In this document: in pieces, positions 9,651 to 18,202 of the stretch
Position numbering within the stretch: position 1 is the stretch's first letter
Layout: every line of letters starts with the position of its first letter
From: Rhizobium sp. Leaf306
Lineage (GTDB): Bacteria; Pseudomonadota; Alphaproteobacteria; Rhizobiales; Rhizobiaceae
Direction of reading: 5' to 3'
Length of the DNA: 64,000 bases
Assembly: GCF_001423425.1 (NCBI RefSeq)
Contig: NZ_LMNX01000002.1
Location: forward strand, 806,001-870,000
Position numbers and translations under genes: made by a program
The notes under the pieces: generated by a model
Database searches by the model: none
Told to the model about the DNA's origin: nothing
What the model saw: only the letters and a program-made list of their open reading frames with translations

Positions 9651-9670
9651 GTCACAGGTAAGGAATTTTC

Positions 9671-10390
9671 ATGAGCGACAGCCCAGAGCGCTTATCGCTG
9701 GCCGGTCGGCTCAGAAACAACTTCCTGACAGGCCTGATCATATGCGCGCCTTTGGCGATCACCATATGGCTTACCTTTACCTTCATCGACTGGGCCGATA
9801 GCTGGGTAACGCCCTACATCCCGCAGCGTTACGACCCCCAATATTACTTCGATGTAACGATTCCCGGCACCGGTCTGCTGCTGGCGATGGTGATGATCAC
9901 CATCATCGGCTTTCTCGGCAGGAACCTGATCGGTCGCTCGATCGTCAGTTTCGGCGAGTCGATCCTCAACCAGATGCCGCTTATCCGGACCATCTACAAG
10001 AGCGTCAAACAGATCCTGGAGACGGTTCTGAAGGAACAGTCCACGTCCTTCAAGAAGTGCGGCATGGTGGAGTTTCCGACACCCGGCACCTGGGTGCTGG
10101 TGTTCATTGCCGGCGATGCACAGGGCGAGATTGCCGAGAAGCTTAACGCGGACGGCGAGGAGATGGTGGCGGTGTTCATGCCTCCGACGCCTGTTCCGAC
10201 GGCAGGTTTTCTGATGTTCGTGCGCAAAAGCCAGATCATCATGCTCGACATGACGCCGGAAGAGGGCGCCAAACTGTTGATCTCGGGTGGGCTTATATCG
10301 CCGGCCTATACGCCGAAGCCGGGCGAGGTCCCGATCCTGCCGGCACCGCAGGACATGCCCACTGTTACCACTCCGCCGACCGCCCTTTAG
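9671..10390 (+). CDS. DUF502 family membrane protein
   Basis: 239 residues of a conserved bacterial membrane protein of unknown function. Hydrophobic segments lie at about residues 15-40 (NNFLTGLIICAPLAITIWL) and 70-90; the cytoplasmic remainder includes the family motif MPLIRTIYKSVKQI and EFPTPGTWVLVFIAG. The C-terminal 25 residues are proline-rich. It starts at ATG 9671 after AAGGA. Its TAG stop shares three bases with the stop of convergent recG. No function is inferred from position; it sits between glmS and recG. Confidence 0.85.
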   Translation: MSDSPERLSLAGRLRNNFLTGLIICAPLAITIWLTFTFIDWADSWVTPYIPQRYDPQYYFDVTIPGTGLLLAMVMITIIGFLGRNLIGRSIVSFGESILNQMPLIRTIYKSVKQILETVLKEQSTSFKKCGMVEFPTPGTWVLVFIAGDAQGEIAEKLNADGEEMVAVFMPPTPVPTAGFLMFVRKSQIIMLDMTPEEGAKLLISGGLISPAYTPKPGEVPILPAPQDMPTVTTPPTAL

Positions 10391-12492
10391 CCTGCGCGCA
10401 GGAAGCGGATCGCTTCGTCGCGTCGATGTAGATAGAGCAGGGCGCGTACGGCCTCGCCGCGTTCGCTTGTGAGGTCCGGATCTCGATCGAGGAGGTAGGT
10501 CGCGTCCTTGCGGGCGATCTCGAGAAGATCCGCGTGTGCTTCGAGGCTTGCGATCTTGAACCCTGGCGTGCCTGACTGGCGGGTGCCGAGGAGCTCTCCC
10601 TCGCCACGCAGTTTCAGGTCTTCCTCGGCGATCAGAAATCCGTCCTCGCTGTCGCGGAGAATCGACAGGCGCGCGTGGCCGGTCTCGCTGAGTGGTCCCT
10701 TGTAGAGAAGAATGCAGGTGGAGGCTTCGTCTCCACGCCCCACACGCCCACGCAACTGGTGGAGCTGCGCCAGACCGAACCGCTCCGCATGTTCAATCAC
10801 CATGATCGTCGCATCGGGCACGTCGACGCCGACCTCGACGACGGTGGTTGCGACAAGCAGGCGGATCTCGCCGTTCTTGAAGGCGCTCATGACGGCGTCT
10901 TTTTCCGGTCCGGCCATTCGGCCATGCACGAGGCCGACATTGTCGGCACCGAGTTCGCGGGCCAGTACCGCGTAGCGCTCCTCGGCCGACATGAGTTCTG
11001 ATACATCCGATTCTTCGACCAGCGGGCAGATCCAGTAGGCCTTCTTTCCCTCTGCGACGGCGCTGCGCAGGCGGCCGACGACGTCGCCGATCCGTTCGGT
11101 CGGGATCGTCACGGTCTGGATCGGCTTTCTGCCGGCCGGCTTTTCGGTCAGCTTGGACACGTCCATGTCGCCGAAGGCTGCCAGCACCAGCGTGCGCGGG
11201 ATGGGCGTCGCGGTCATGACCAGCATATGCGGGGATATGCCCTTGGCGGTCAGACGCAGACGCTGATGCACGCCGAACCGATGCTGCTCATCGACGACGG
11301 CCAGCATCAGGCTGTGATAGCTCACGGTATCCTGGAACAGCGCGTGGGTGCCGATGACGATCTGGGCCTCGCCGGATGCAATCCGCTCGACGATGGCTTC
11401 GCGTTCGCGACCCTTGGTGCGGCCGGTCAGCAGTTCGACCGTGACACCTGCGGCACCGGCCAGTTTCGAGATGGTCGAGAAATGCTGGCGGGCGAGGATT
11501 TCAGTCGGTGCCATCAGAACGGCCTGGCCGCCGGCTTCGACGGCGGCTGCCATCGCCAGAAGGGCCACCAGCGTCTTGCCGGCGCCGACATCGCCCTGCA
11601 GCAGCCGCAGCATGCGGTCTTCGCCTGCCATATCCTTGGTGATATCCTCGACAGAGGATTTCTGGCTCGGCGTCAGCGAAAAGGGCAGCGCGGCAACGAG
11701 ACGGGCGGCAAGCTCGCCCTTTACCCGGATCGGCTGTCCCGGCACTTTGCGGATCTTCTGGCGCACCAGTGCCAGCGACACCTGGCCTGCGAGAAATTCG
11801 TCATAGGCCAAGCGGCGGCGTGCCTTGGACTGGGGATCGATATCCGTTTCGTCCCGCGGATCGTGCAGTTCCTGAAAGGCTTCCGTTACGGTAGGAAAGC
11901 CCTCGCGCTGCGTGAGGCTCAGATCCGCCCATTCCGGGAACTGGGGCAGGCGCGCGATTGCAGCTTCAATCGTCCGGCGGAATGTCTTCGAAGAGAGGCC
12001 CGCAGTCATGGGATAGACGGGCTCGACAAGCGGCAGGTTTTCGGCTTCCGATACCTTCACCATGAAATCCGGATGGATCATCGAGGCGCGGCCGTTGAAC
12101 CAGTCGACCTTGCCGCTGACCATGACCTGTTCGTCGACCGGAAGCGTCTTGTGCAGCCAGTCTCCCTTTGCCCGGAAGAAGGTGAGGGCGAGTTCGCCCG
12201 TCTCATCGTGCAGAAAGACCCGGTAGGGCTGGTTGGTCCGGGCCGGTGGCGGCTGATGCCGGTCGACGCGTCCCTCGATGGTGACAATCGCTCCCTGCGG
12301 CGCGAGCGCGATGCCCGGACGATTGCGGCGATCAATCAGCGAATAAGGCGCATGGAACAAGAGATCGACGACCCGGCAGTCTTCCGCATCCTCGCGTCCG
12401 GTGACACGCGCGATCAGGTCGGCGATCTTCGGGCCGACGCCGGGCAGCGATGAGACGGAGGCAAACAGCGGATCGAGTATGGCAGGGCGCAT
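10387..12492 (-). CDS. recG: ATP-dependent DNA helicase RecG
   Basis: Branch-migrating helicase that remodels stalled forks and Holliday junctions. 701 residues: an N-terminal OB-fold wedge domain (about residues 60-160, with IVTIEGRVDRHQPPPARTNQP), then helicase domains with Walker A GDVGAGKT, DEQH box (VVDEQHRFGVHQR), TATPIPRTL, and motif VI QLRGRVGRG. C-terminal TRQSG segment matches the RecG end. ATG 12492 is close behind a shared intergenic region with sdhE. The gene is convergent with the DUF502 gene and divergent from sdhE-mfd, grouping two fork-repair helicases. Confidence 0.96.
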   Translation of the reverse strand: MRPAILDPLFASVSSLPGVGPKIADLIARVTGREDAEDCRVVDLLFHAPYSLIDRRNRPGIALAPQGAIVTIEGRVDRHQPPPARTNQPYRVFLHDETGELALTFFRAKGDWLHKTLPVDEQVMVSGKVDWFNGRASMIHPDFMVKVSEAENLPLVEPVYPMTAGLSSKTFRRTIEAAIARLPQFPEWADLSLTQREGFPTVTEAFQELHDPRDETDIDPQSKARRRLAYDEFLAGQVSLALVRQKIRKVPGQPIRVKGELAARLVAALPFSLTPSQKSSVEDITKDMAGEDRMLRLLQGDVGAGKTLVALLAMAAAVEAGGQAVLMAPTEILARQHFSTISKLAGAAGVTVELLTGRTKGREREAIVERIASGEAQIVIGTHALFQDTVSYHSLMLAVVDEQHRFGVHQRLRLTAKGISPHMLVMTATPIPRTLVLAAFGDMDVSKLTEKPAGRKPIQTVTIPTERIGDVVGRLRSAVAEGKKAYWICPLVEESDVSELMSAEERYAVLARELGADNVGLVHGRMAGPEKDAVMSAFKNGEIRLLVATTVVEVGVDVPDATIMVIEHAERFGLAQLHQLRGRVGRGDEASTCILLYKGPLSETGHARLSILRDSEDGFLIAEEDLKLRGEGELLGTRQSGTPGFKIASLEAHADLLEIARKDATYLLDRDPDLTSERGEAVRALLYLHRRDEAIRFLRAG

Positions 12493-12530
12493 GGTTGGCT
12501 AAATGGCGCAAGTTTTGCCCATTTGGCAAG

Positions 12531-12558
12531 GTGACGCGAGCCGAAAACAATCCTATAT
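12531..12558 (+). promoter_or_regulatory. Candidate sigma-70 promoter for sdhE-mfd
   Basis: GTGACG at 12531-12536 and CTATAT at 12553-12558, spaced 16 bp. The -10 element overlaps the first possible ATG (12557), which argues that translation of sdhE starts at ATG 12584. Confidence 0.45.
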
Positions 12559-12583
12559 GAACCGCAAAACAGGGACTTGGCTT

Positions 12584-12907
12584 ATGACTGGATTGGCACG
12601 CACCAGCGCGGATCTCGACCCCCGTCGCCGACGTATTCTCTATCGCTGCTGGCATCGCGGTATTCGCGAGATGGATCTCGTGTTCGGCAGCTTCGCCGAG
12701 GCGGAGATTTCCAACCTCTCCGATACGGAACTGGACGAGTTTGAAGTGATCATGGATGAGCAGGACCACGACCTGCACGCCTGGATCACCGGCGCTATGG
12801 CGCTGCCCGAGGAACGCAATACGCCTCTGTTTGCGCGTATCGCCGCCTACAAGCCGGACTTCGATCCCGTGACCAGAGAGTCGTTGCAAGAGAAACTCGG
12901 CCAATGA
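12584..12907 (+). CDS. sdhE: Succinate dehydrogenase flavinylation/assembly factor SdhE (DUF339)
   Basis: Small cytoplasmic protein that promotes covalent FAD attachment to the flavoprotein subunit of succinate dehydrogenase. 107 residues; the diagnostic RGxxE motif is in WHRGIREMDLVFG near residue 20-25, followed by acidic helices (LSDTELDEFEVIMDEQDHDL). ATG 12584 is chosen over ATG 12557 because AGGGA lies 8 bases before it and a -10 element covers the upstream ATG. Its stop overlaps the ATG of mfd (AATGA), so the two are translationally coupled. Confidence 0.9.
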   Translation: MTGLARTSADLDPRRRRILYRCWHRGIREMDLVFGSFAEAEISNLSDTELDEFEVIMDEQDHDLHAWITGAMALPEERNTPLFARIAAYKPDFDPVTRESLQEKLGQ

Positions 12908-15900
12908 TTTCCGGATTTAACGCGAAGAAGATCGCGGCGGCCTCAACACCGCTGACCATCGGCAGTGTGCCGGCCGGCACCGAAGCGCTTGTTCTTGCGG
13001 AACTGGCGCGGGCCGGACAGTCGGTTGCCTACGTTCTCTCGGACGGCCAGCGGATGCCGGATCTGGAGCAGATGCTGTCCTTCGTTGCGCCGGAAATTCC
13101 GGTTCTGTCGCTGCCGGCCTGGGACTGTCTGCCCTATGACCGTGTGTCGCCGAGTGCCGATGTCTCCGCAAGGAGACTTGCCGCCCTGTCGGGGCTGATC
13201 GCGCATGCCAAGAAGCCGCATCCGGCCATTGTGCTCGTCACCGTCAATGCGATGTTGCAGAAGATCGCGCCAGCCTCGGTGATCGAAAGCCTGGCGTTTT
13301 CAGCCAAGCCCGGCAACGTGATCCGGATGGACGATATTGCCGCGCGGCTTGAGCGCAACGGCTTCGACCGCGTCTCGACGGTTCGTGAAGTCGGCGAATT
13401 CGCTGTGCGCGGCGGTATTCTCGACGTGTTTGTGCCCGGAACGGAAGAGCCGGTGCGGCTCGATTTCTTCGGCGATACGCTGGAAACGATCCGGTCGTTC
13501 GATCCGGCAAGCCAGCGCACGACAGGTCAGGCCCGCTCGCTCGATCTCAACCCGATGAGCGAAGTGACGCTGACGCCCGACACGATCAGCCGCTTCCGCA
13601 CGAATTACCTTTCGCTGTTCGGCGCTGCCAACCGTGACGACGCGCTCTATCAGGCCGTGTCCGAGGGTCGTCGTTATGCGGGCATGGAACACTGGCTGCC
13701 ACTGTTTTACGAGAAGCTCGAGACCGCGTTCGACTATCTGCACGGTTTCCGGATCGTCACGGATCACAATGCACGCGAAGCGGCGACTGAGCGCTCAAAG
13801 CTGGTCACCGACTACTTCGAGGCACGCCGCGATCAGGCGAGCCTGGGCAAGGGTGCCGCCGCACAGGCAACGCCCTACAAGCCGGTATCGCCGGGCCAGC
13901 TCTATCTCGACGGCAACTCGTTTGCGGAAACGCTCGATCAGGTGGCCGCCATCAGGCTGACGCCCTTCAACGAGATGGATTCGGCCGGTCGTCCGGTCTT
14001 GACGCTGGATGCCCATACGGGGCCGCGTTGGGCGAAAAGTCAGGCGGAGACCGGGTCCGAGACCCAGGAGCACGATTCCGATAGCGACGTTCGTGTCAAT
14101 ATTTTCGATCTCGTCGTCAAGCATATCGCCGACAAGCGCGCTGAAGGCACGAAGGTTCTGATCACCGGCTGGTCTGTCGGCTCGCTCGACCGCCTGCTGC
14201 AGGTGCTGGATGAACGCGGCCTGAAGCGTATCAAGCCGATCGACAAGCTGTCGGACCTGCAGAAGCTTGAAAAAGGCGAGGCGGCGTCCGCCGTGATGAG
14301 CCTGGAGGCGGGGTTCGAGACCGGCGATATCGCCGTGATCGGCGAGCAGGATATTCTTGGCGACCGCATGGTTCGTCGCGGCAAGCGCCGCAAGCGTGGA
14401 GCCGATTTCCTCACCGAAGTTGCGGGTCTCGACGAAGGGTCGCTTGTCGTCCACGCCGAACACGGTATCGGCAAGTTTGTCGGCCTGATCACGATCGAGG
14501 CCGCCGGCGCGCCGCGCGCCTGCCTGGAACTGCATTATGCGGATCAGGCCAAGCTCTTCCTGCCCGTCGAAAACATCGACCTTCTTTCCCGCTACGGGTC
14601 GGATGCAGCGGAAGCCAATCTCGACAAGCTTGGTGGCGGCGCCTGGCAGGCCCGCAAGGCCAAGCTCAAGAAGCGCCTGCTGGATATGGCCGGCGATCTG
14701 ATCCGGATCGCTGCGACGCGCATGGTGCGTCGTGCGCCGGTTCTCGCAACGCCGGAAGGGCTCTACGACGAGTTCGCGGCACGTTTCCCCTATGACGAGA
14801 CGGAAGACCAGGCAACTGCGATCGAGGCCGTGCGGGACGATCTGGCCGCGGGCCGTCCGATGGATCGCCTCGTTTGCGGCGACGTCGGTTTCGGCAAGAC
14901 CGAAGTGGCGCTGCGCGCAGCCTTCTTTGCCGCGATGAACGGTGCCCAGGTTGCGGTCGTCGTTCCGACGACCCTGCTGGCACGCCAGCATTTCAAGACC
15001 TTCACCAACCGCTTCCGCGGGCTGCCGATCCGGATTGCACAGGCCTCGCGTCTTGTGCCGGCAAAGGAACTGGCGCTGACGAAGAAGGAATTGTCCGAGG
15101 GCAAGGTCGATATCGTCGTCGGCACCCATGCGCTACTGGGCAACAGCATCCAGTTCGCGAACTTGAGCCTTCTGATCATCGACGAGGAGCAGCATTTCGG
15201 GGTGAAGCACAAGGAACGGCTGAAGGACATGAAGACCGACGTGCATGTGCTGACGCTGTCTGCGACGCCGATCCCGCGGACGCTGCAGTTGGCCATGACG
15301 GGCGTTCGCGAACTGTCGCTGATCACCACGCCGCCGGTCGACCGCATGGCGGTGCGGACATTTATCTCGCCGTTTGATCCGCTCGTCATCCGCGAGACGC
15401 TGATGCGAGAGCATTACCGCGGCGGCCAGAGTTTCTACGTCTGCCCGCGGCTGGCGGATCTTGCCGATATCCAGGCATTCCTGCAGTCGGACGTGCCGGA
15501 ACTCAAGGTCGCGGTTGCGCATGGCCAGATGGCTGCCGGCGAGCTGGAAGACATCATGAATGCCTTCTACGACGGCAAGTATGATGTGCTTCTCTCGACC
15601 ACGATCGTCGAATCCGGTCTCGACGTGCCGACTGCGAATACACTGATCGTGCACCGGGCCGACATGTTCGGACTGGCGCAGCTCTATCAGCTGCGTGGCC
15701 GCGTCGGGCGCTCGAAGGTTCGGGCATTTGCGCTGTTCACGCTGCCAGTCAACAAGACGCTCACCCAGATGGCGGACCGTCGCCTCAAGGTGCTGCAGTC
15801 GCTCGATACGTTGGGCGCCGGTTTCCAGCTGGCAAGCCACGACCTCGACATCCGCGGCGCCGGCAATCTTCTCGGCGAGGAGCAGTCTGGTCACATCAAG

Positions 15901-16434
15901 GAAGTCGGTTTCGAGCTTTACCAGCAGATGCTGGAAGAGGCGGTTGCGGAGGTGAAGGGTGAGGACGACGTCGTCGATACGGGCTGGTCGCCACAGATCT
16001 CCGTCGGCATCACCACGATGATCCCGGAGAACTACGTGCCGGATCTGCATCTGCGCATGGGTCTCTATCGCCGCCTTGGCGAAGTGCAGGAACTGTCGGA
16101 GATCGATGGCTTCGGTGCGGAAATGATCGATCGCTTCGGGCCGATGCCGCCCGAGGTGCAGAACCTGCTCAAGGTCGTCTATATCAAGACGCTCTGCCGC
16201 AAGGCGAATGTCGAGAAGGTCGATGCCGGTCCGAAGGGCGTGGTCATCGTCTTCCGTGACAAGCAGTTCCCCAACCCGGCGGCGCTGGTCGGCTATATCG
16301 CCAAGCAGGGTTCGCTTGCGAAGATCAGGCCGGACCAGAGCATCTTCCTCAACCGCGACCTGCCGACGCCGACAAAGCGGCTGACGGCTGCAGCCCAGGT
16401 GATGACGCAGTTTGCGGAACTGGCGAAGACCTGA
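12904..16434 (+). CDS. mfd: Transcription-repair coupling factor
   Basis: Removes RNA polymerase stalled at DNA lesions and recruits UvrABC. 1176 residues in the family order: UvrB-like N-terminal region, RNA polymerase-interacting CarD-like domain (about 500-600, VVHAEHGIGKFVGL), superfamily II translocase with Walker A GDVGFGKTEVALRAAF, DEEQHFG box, LSATPIPRTLQLAMTG, QLRGRVGRS, and a C-terminal TRCF domain. It starts inside the sdhE stop codon. A terminator follows. Together with recG and nearby uvrA it makes this a repair-rich part of the chromosome. Confidence 0.97.
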   Translation: MISGFNAKKIAAASTPLTIGSVPAGTEALVLAELARAGQSVAYVLSDGQRMPDLEQMLSFVAPEIPVLSLPAWDCLPYDRVSPSADVSARRLAALSGLIAHAKKPHPAIVLVTVNAMLQKIAPASVIESLAFSAKPGNVIRMDDIAARLERNGFDRVSTVREVGEFAVRGGILDVFVPGTEEPVRLDFFGDTLETIRSFDPASQRTTGQARSLDLNPMSEVTLTPDTISRFRTNYLSLFGAANRDDALYQAVSEGRRYAGMEHWLPLFYEKLETAFDYLHGFRIVTDHNAREAATERSKLVTDYFEARRDQASLGKGAAAQATPYKPVSPGQLYLDGNSFAETLDQVAAIRLTPFNEMDSAGRPVLTLDAHTGPRWAKSQAETGSETQEHDSDSDVRVNIFDLVVKHIADKRAEGTKVLITGWSVGSLDRLLQVLDERGLKRIKPIDKLSDLQKLEKGEAASAVMSLEAGFETGDIAVIGEQDILGDRMVRRGKRRKRGADFLTEVAGLDEGSLVVHAEHGIGKFVGLITIEAAGAPRACLELHYADQAKLFLPVENIDLLSRYGSDAAEANLDKLGGGAWQARKAKLKKRLLDMAGDLIRIAATRMVRRAPVLATPEGLYDEFAARFPYDETEDQATAIEAVRDDLAAGRPMDRLVCGDVGFGKTEVALRAAFFAAMNGAQVAVVVPTTLLARQHFKTFTNRFRGLPIRIAQASRLVPAKELALTKKELSEGKVDIVVGTHALLGNSIQFANLSLLIIDEEQHFGVKHKERLKDMKTDVHVLTLSATPIPRTLQLAMTGVRELSLITTPPVDRMAVRTFISPFDPLVIRETLMREHYRGGQSFYVCPRLADLADIQAFLQSDVPELKVAVAHGQMAAGELEDIMNAFYDGKYDVLLSTTIVESGLDVPTANTLIVHRADMFGLAQLYQLRGRVGRSKVRAFALFTLPVNKTLTQMADRRLKVLQSLDTLGAGFQLASHDLDIRGAGNLLGEEQSGHIKEVGFELYQQMLEEAVAEVKGEDDVVDTGWSPQISVGITTMIPENYVPDLHLRMGLYRRLGEVQELSEIDGFGAEMIDRFGPMPPEVQNLLKVVYIKTLCRKANVEKVDAGPKGVVIVFRDKQFPNPAALVGYIAKQGSLAKIRPDQSIFLNRDLPTPTKRLTAAAQVMTQFAELAKT

Positions 16435-16460
16435 AGCGTCTCGTCGCTTCGACAACAAAC

Positions 16461-16495
16461 AAAAGGCCGGTGAGCAGAGCTCGCCGGCCTTTTTC
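16461..16495 (+). terminator. Rho-independent terminator of mfd
   Basis: AAAAGGCCGGTGAGC, a 2-3 base loop, GCTCGCCGGCCTTTTT; one G-U pair in a stem of about 13 pairs, then T-run. Confidence 0.88.
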
Positions 16496-16516
16496 GTTCA
16501 ATCGATACTGTGGCTT

Positions 16517-17458
16517 TCAGGGCTTCGTGTCTGGCGCTTCCGGCGCCATCACCGCGGCGGCCTGCGTATCCGAGCCAAGGGCCGGCGGAAGCGGCGTGCC
16601 GCGAACGCGTTCGCGAATGAGGGTCAGCATGCCCGAGCCGATGATCAGGATGATGCCGATCACCATCGGCAGGTCGATATGGTCGCCGAAGACCAAGTAG
16701 CCGAACAGCACCGCCCAGATCATTTGGCTATATTGCGTCGGACCGATCAGGGTCGCGGGTGCATAGGCGGCTGCATACATGACCAGGATCGCGCCGAGTG
16801 CTGCCAGAAGCCCGTAGCCGGCCAGCCAGAGCCACTGGATTGCCGTCGGTGCCTGGAAGCCGGGCAGGGCAAGCGCGCCGCACACGACGAGCGTTCCGAG
16901 CACGCCGGCCCCGTAGAGCGATATGTTCTTCTCTGATGGTCCCATGGCCCTGAACACGACGATCGAGATGGCTCCGCTCAAGCCGCCGAAGACGGCGCCG
17001 AGATGGCCGATCGAGAGTTCGCGAAATCCGGGGCGGAGCACGATCATGACGCCGACAAAGCCGATGACGACCGCGGCCCAGCGCCTGTATCCGACCTGTT
17101 CCTTGAGGAAGATGACCGACATGATGGTGACGAAGGACGGAAGAAGAAAGATCAGCGCGAACGCTTCGGCCATCGACAGATGGGTGAAGGCAGTGACGCT
17201 GCCGATCGTGCCGCCGGCCTGCGCCACAAATCGCAGGATCCAGAGCGATCTGTTGGTGGTGTTGAAGATATCCGTCCAGCGGTCGCCCTTCTTCATGAGG
17301 AAGGGAAGACCGACGAGGCAGAAGACCGCGCCGAGGAACGAGGATTGATAGGGGCTCAGCTGGCCCTCGATCAATTTGACGCTGGCGTCGCTCCATGCAT
17401 AGGCGGCGAAGGCCGCAAAGGCGATGAGGACACCCTTGAGGGTCTGGTCTTTCTGCAC
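16517..17458 (-). CDS. DMT-superfamily (EamA) transporter
   Basis: Ten-segment inner-membrane carrier of the drug/metabolite family, 313 residues, with two EamA repeats (about 8-140 and 150-285). It begins MQKDQTLKGVLIAFAAFAAY and repeat 1 contains the typical E-A-F-A-L-I-F-L-L-P stretch. Substrate cannot be told from sequence. The gene ends 82 bp after the mfd stop on the opposite strand, with the terminator between them; the frnE-like gene lies just upstream in the same direction. Confidence 0.85.
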   Translation of the reverse strand: MQKDQTLKGVLIAFAAFAAYAWSDASVKLIEGQLSPYQSSFLGAVFCLVGLPFLMKKGDRWTDIFNTTNRSLWILRFVAQAGGTIGSVTAFTHLSMAEAFALIFLLPSFVTIMSVIFLKEQVGYRRWAAVVIGFVGVMIVLRPGFRELSIGHLGAVFGGLSGAISIVVFRAMGPSEKNISLYGAGVLGTLVVCGALALPGFQAPTAIQWLWLAGYGLLAALGAILVMYAAAYAPATLIGPTQYSQMIWAVLFGYLVFGDHIDLPMVIGIILIIGSGMLTLIRERVRGTPLPPALGSDTQAAAVMAPEAPDTKP

Positions 17459-17477
17459 AAAGATGACTTTCAGAGAG

Positions 17478-18149
17478 CTAGATCATGCCCTTGCGAGCTT
17501 CGGCTTTGAGCTGGGCGATTTCGCGGAAAGCGTTGGCGAGAACATCCGGCATCTGGGCACCGCTCACCGCATACTGTCCATCGATGATGAAGAACGGCAC
17601 GCCGTTGACGCCCATCTTCTGCGCAGCGTCGATCTCGGCAAGGACCGTGTCCTTATCGGCGTCACCTGCCAGAAGGTTCTCGACGACCGTGCGATCCATA
17701 CCGGCTTCGACGGCGATGTCTGCGAGAACCGCGTGGTCCCCGACAACGCGCCCCTGCTCGAAATTCGCCTTGAACAGCGCGGTCACAACGCGATCCTGAA
17801 CCTCGCGGCCTTCCACCATCGCCCACTGAAGTAGACGGTGGGCATCGAGCGTGTTCGAGCCGACCGTGATCGCGTCGAAATTGAATGCGATGCCGACTTC
17901 CTGGCCCAGCTGAGTGAGCGCCCCGTGCGCGCGGGCGACCGTTTCGCTGCCGCCGAGCTTTGCTTCCAGAAACGCTTTGTGGTCCACACCTTCAGGCGGA
18001 ATGTCCGGGTTGAGGCGATAGGGACGCCAGTTCAGGTCGACACCGATCTCGTCCTGAACTTCGGCGATTGCCAGCTCGAGCCGCGCCTTGCCCAGATAGC
18101 ACCAGGGGCACACGACGTCGGAGACAATATCTACGGTGATGCGCTCCAT
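17478..18149 (-). CDS. DsbA-family oxidoreductase (FrnE-like)
   Basis: Thioredoxin-fold protein of 223 residues. The redox motif CPWC is at residues 14-17 (DVVCPWCYLGKARLE), and the helical insertion and the cis-Pro loop (GVNGVPFFIIDGQYAVSGAQ) near 170-185 match the FrnE/2-hydroxychromene-2-carboxylate isomerase group. There is no signal peptide, so it should be cytoplasmic, unlike DsbA itself. FrnE relatives have been tied to polyketide maturation and to oxidative stress; the role here is open. It is followed 19 bp later by the DMT transporter gene. Confidence 0.88.
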   Translation of the reverse strand: MERITVDIVSDVVCPWCYLGKARLELAIAEVQDEIGVDLNWRPYRLNPDIPPEGVDHKAFLEAKLGGSETVARAHGALTQLGQEVGIAFNFDAITVGSNTLDAHRLLQWAMVEGREVQDRVVTALFKANFEQGRVVGDHAVLADIAVEAGMDRTVVENLLAGDADKDTVLAEIDAAQKMGVNGVPFFIIDGQYAVSGAQMPDVLANAFREIAQLKAEARKGMI

Positions 18150-18202
18150 CGGCGTTCTCTTTCCAATCAGGTTTGGCTTGCGATCGGGAGGTGGCGAGCT
18201 GT

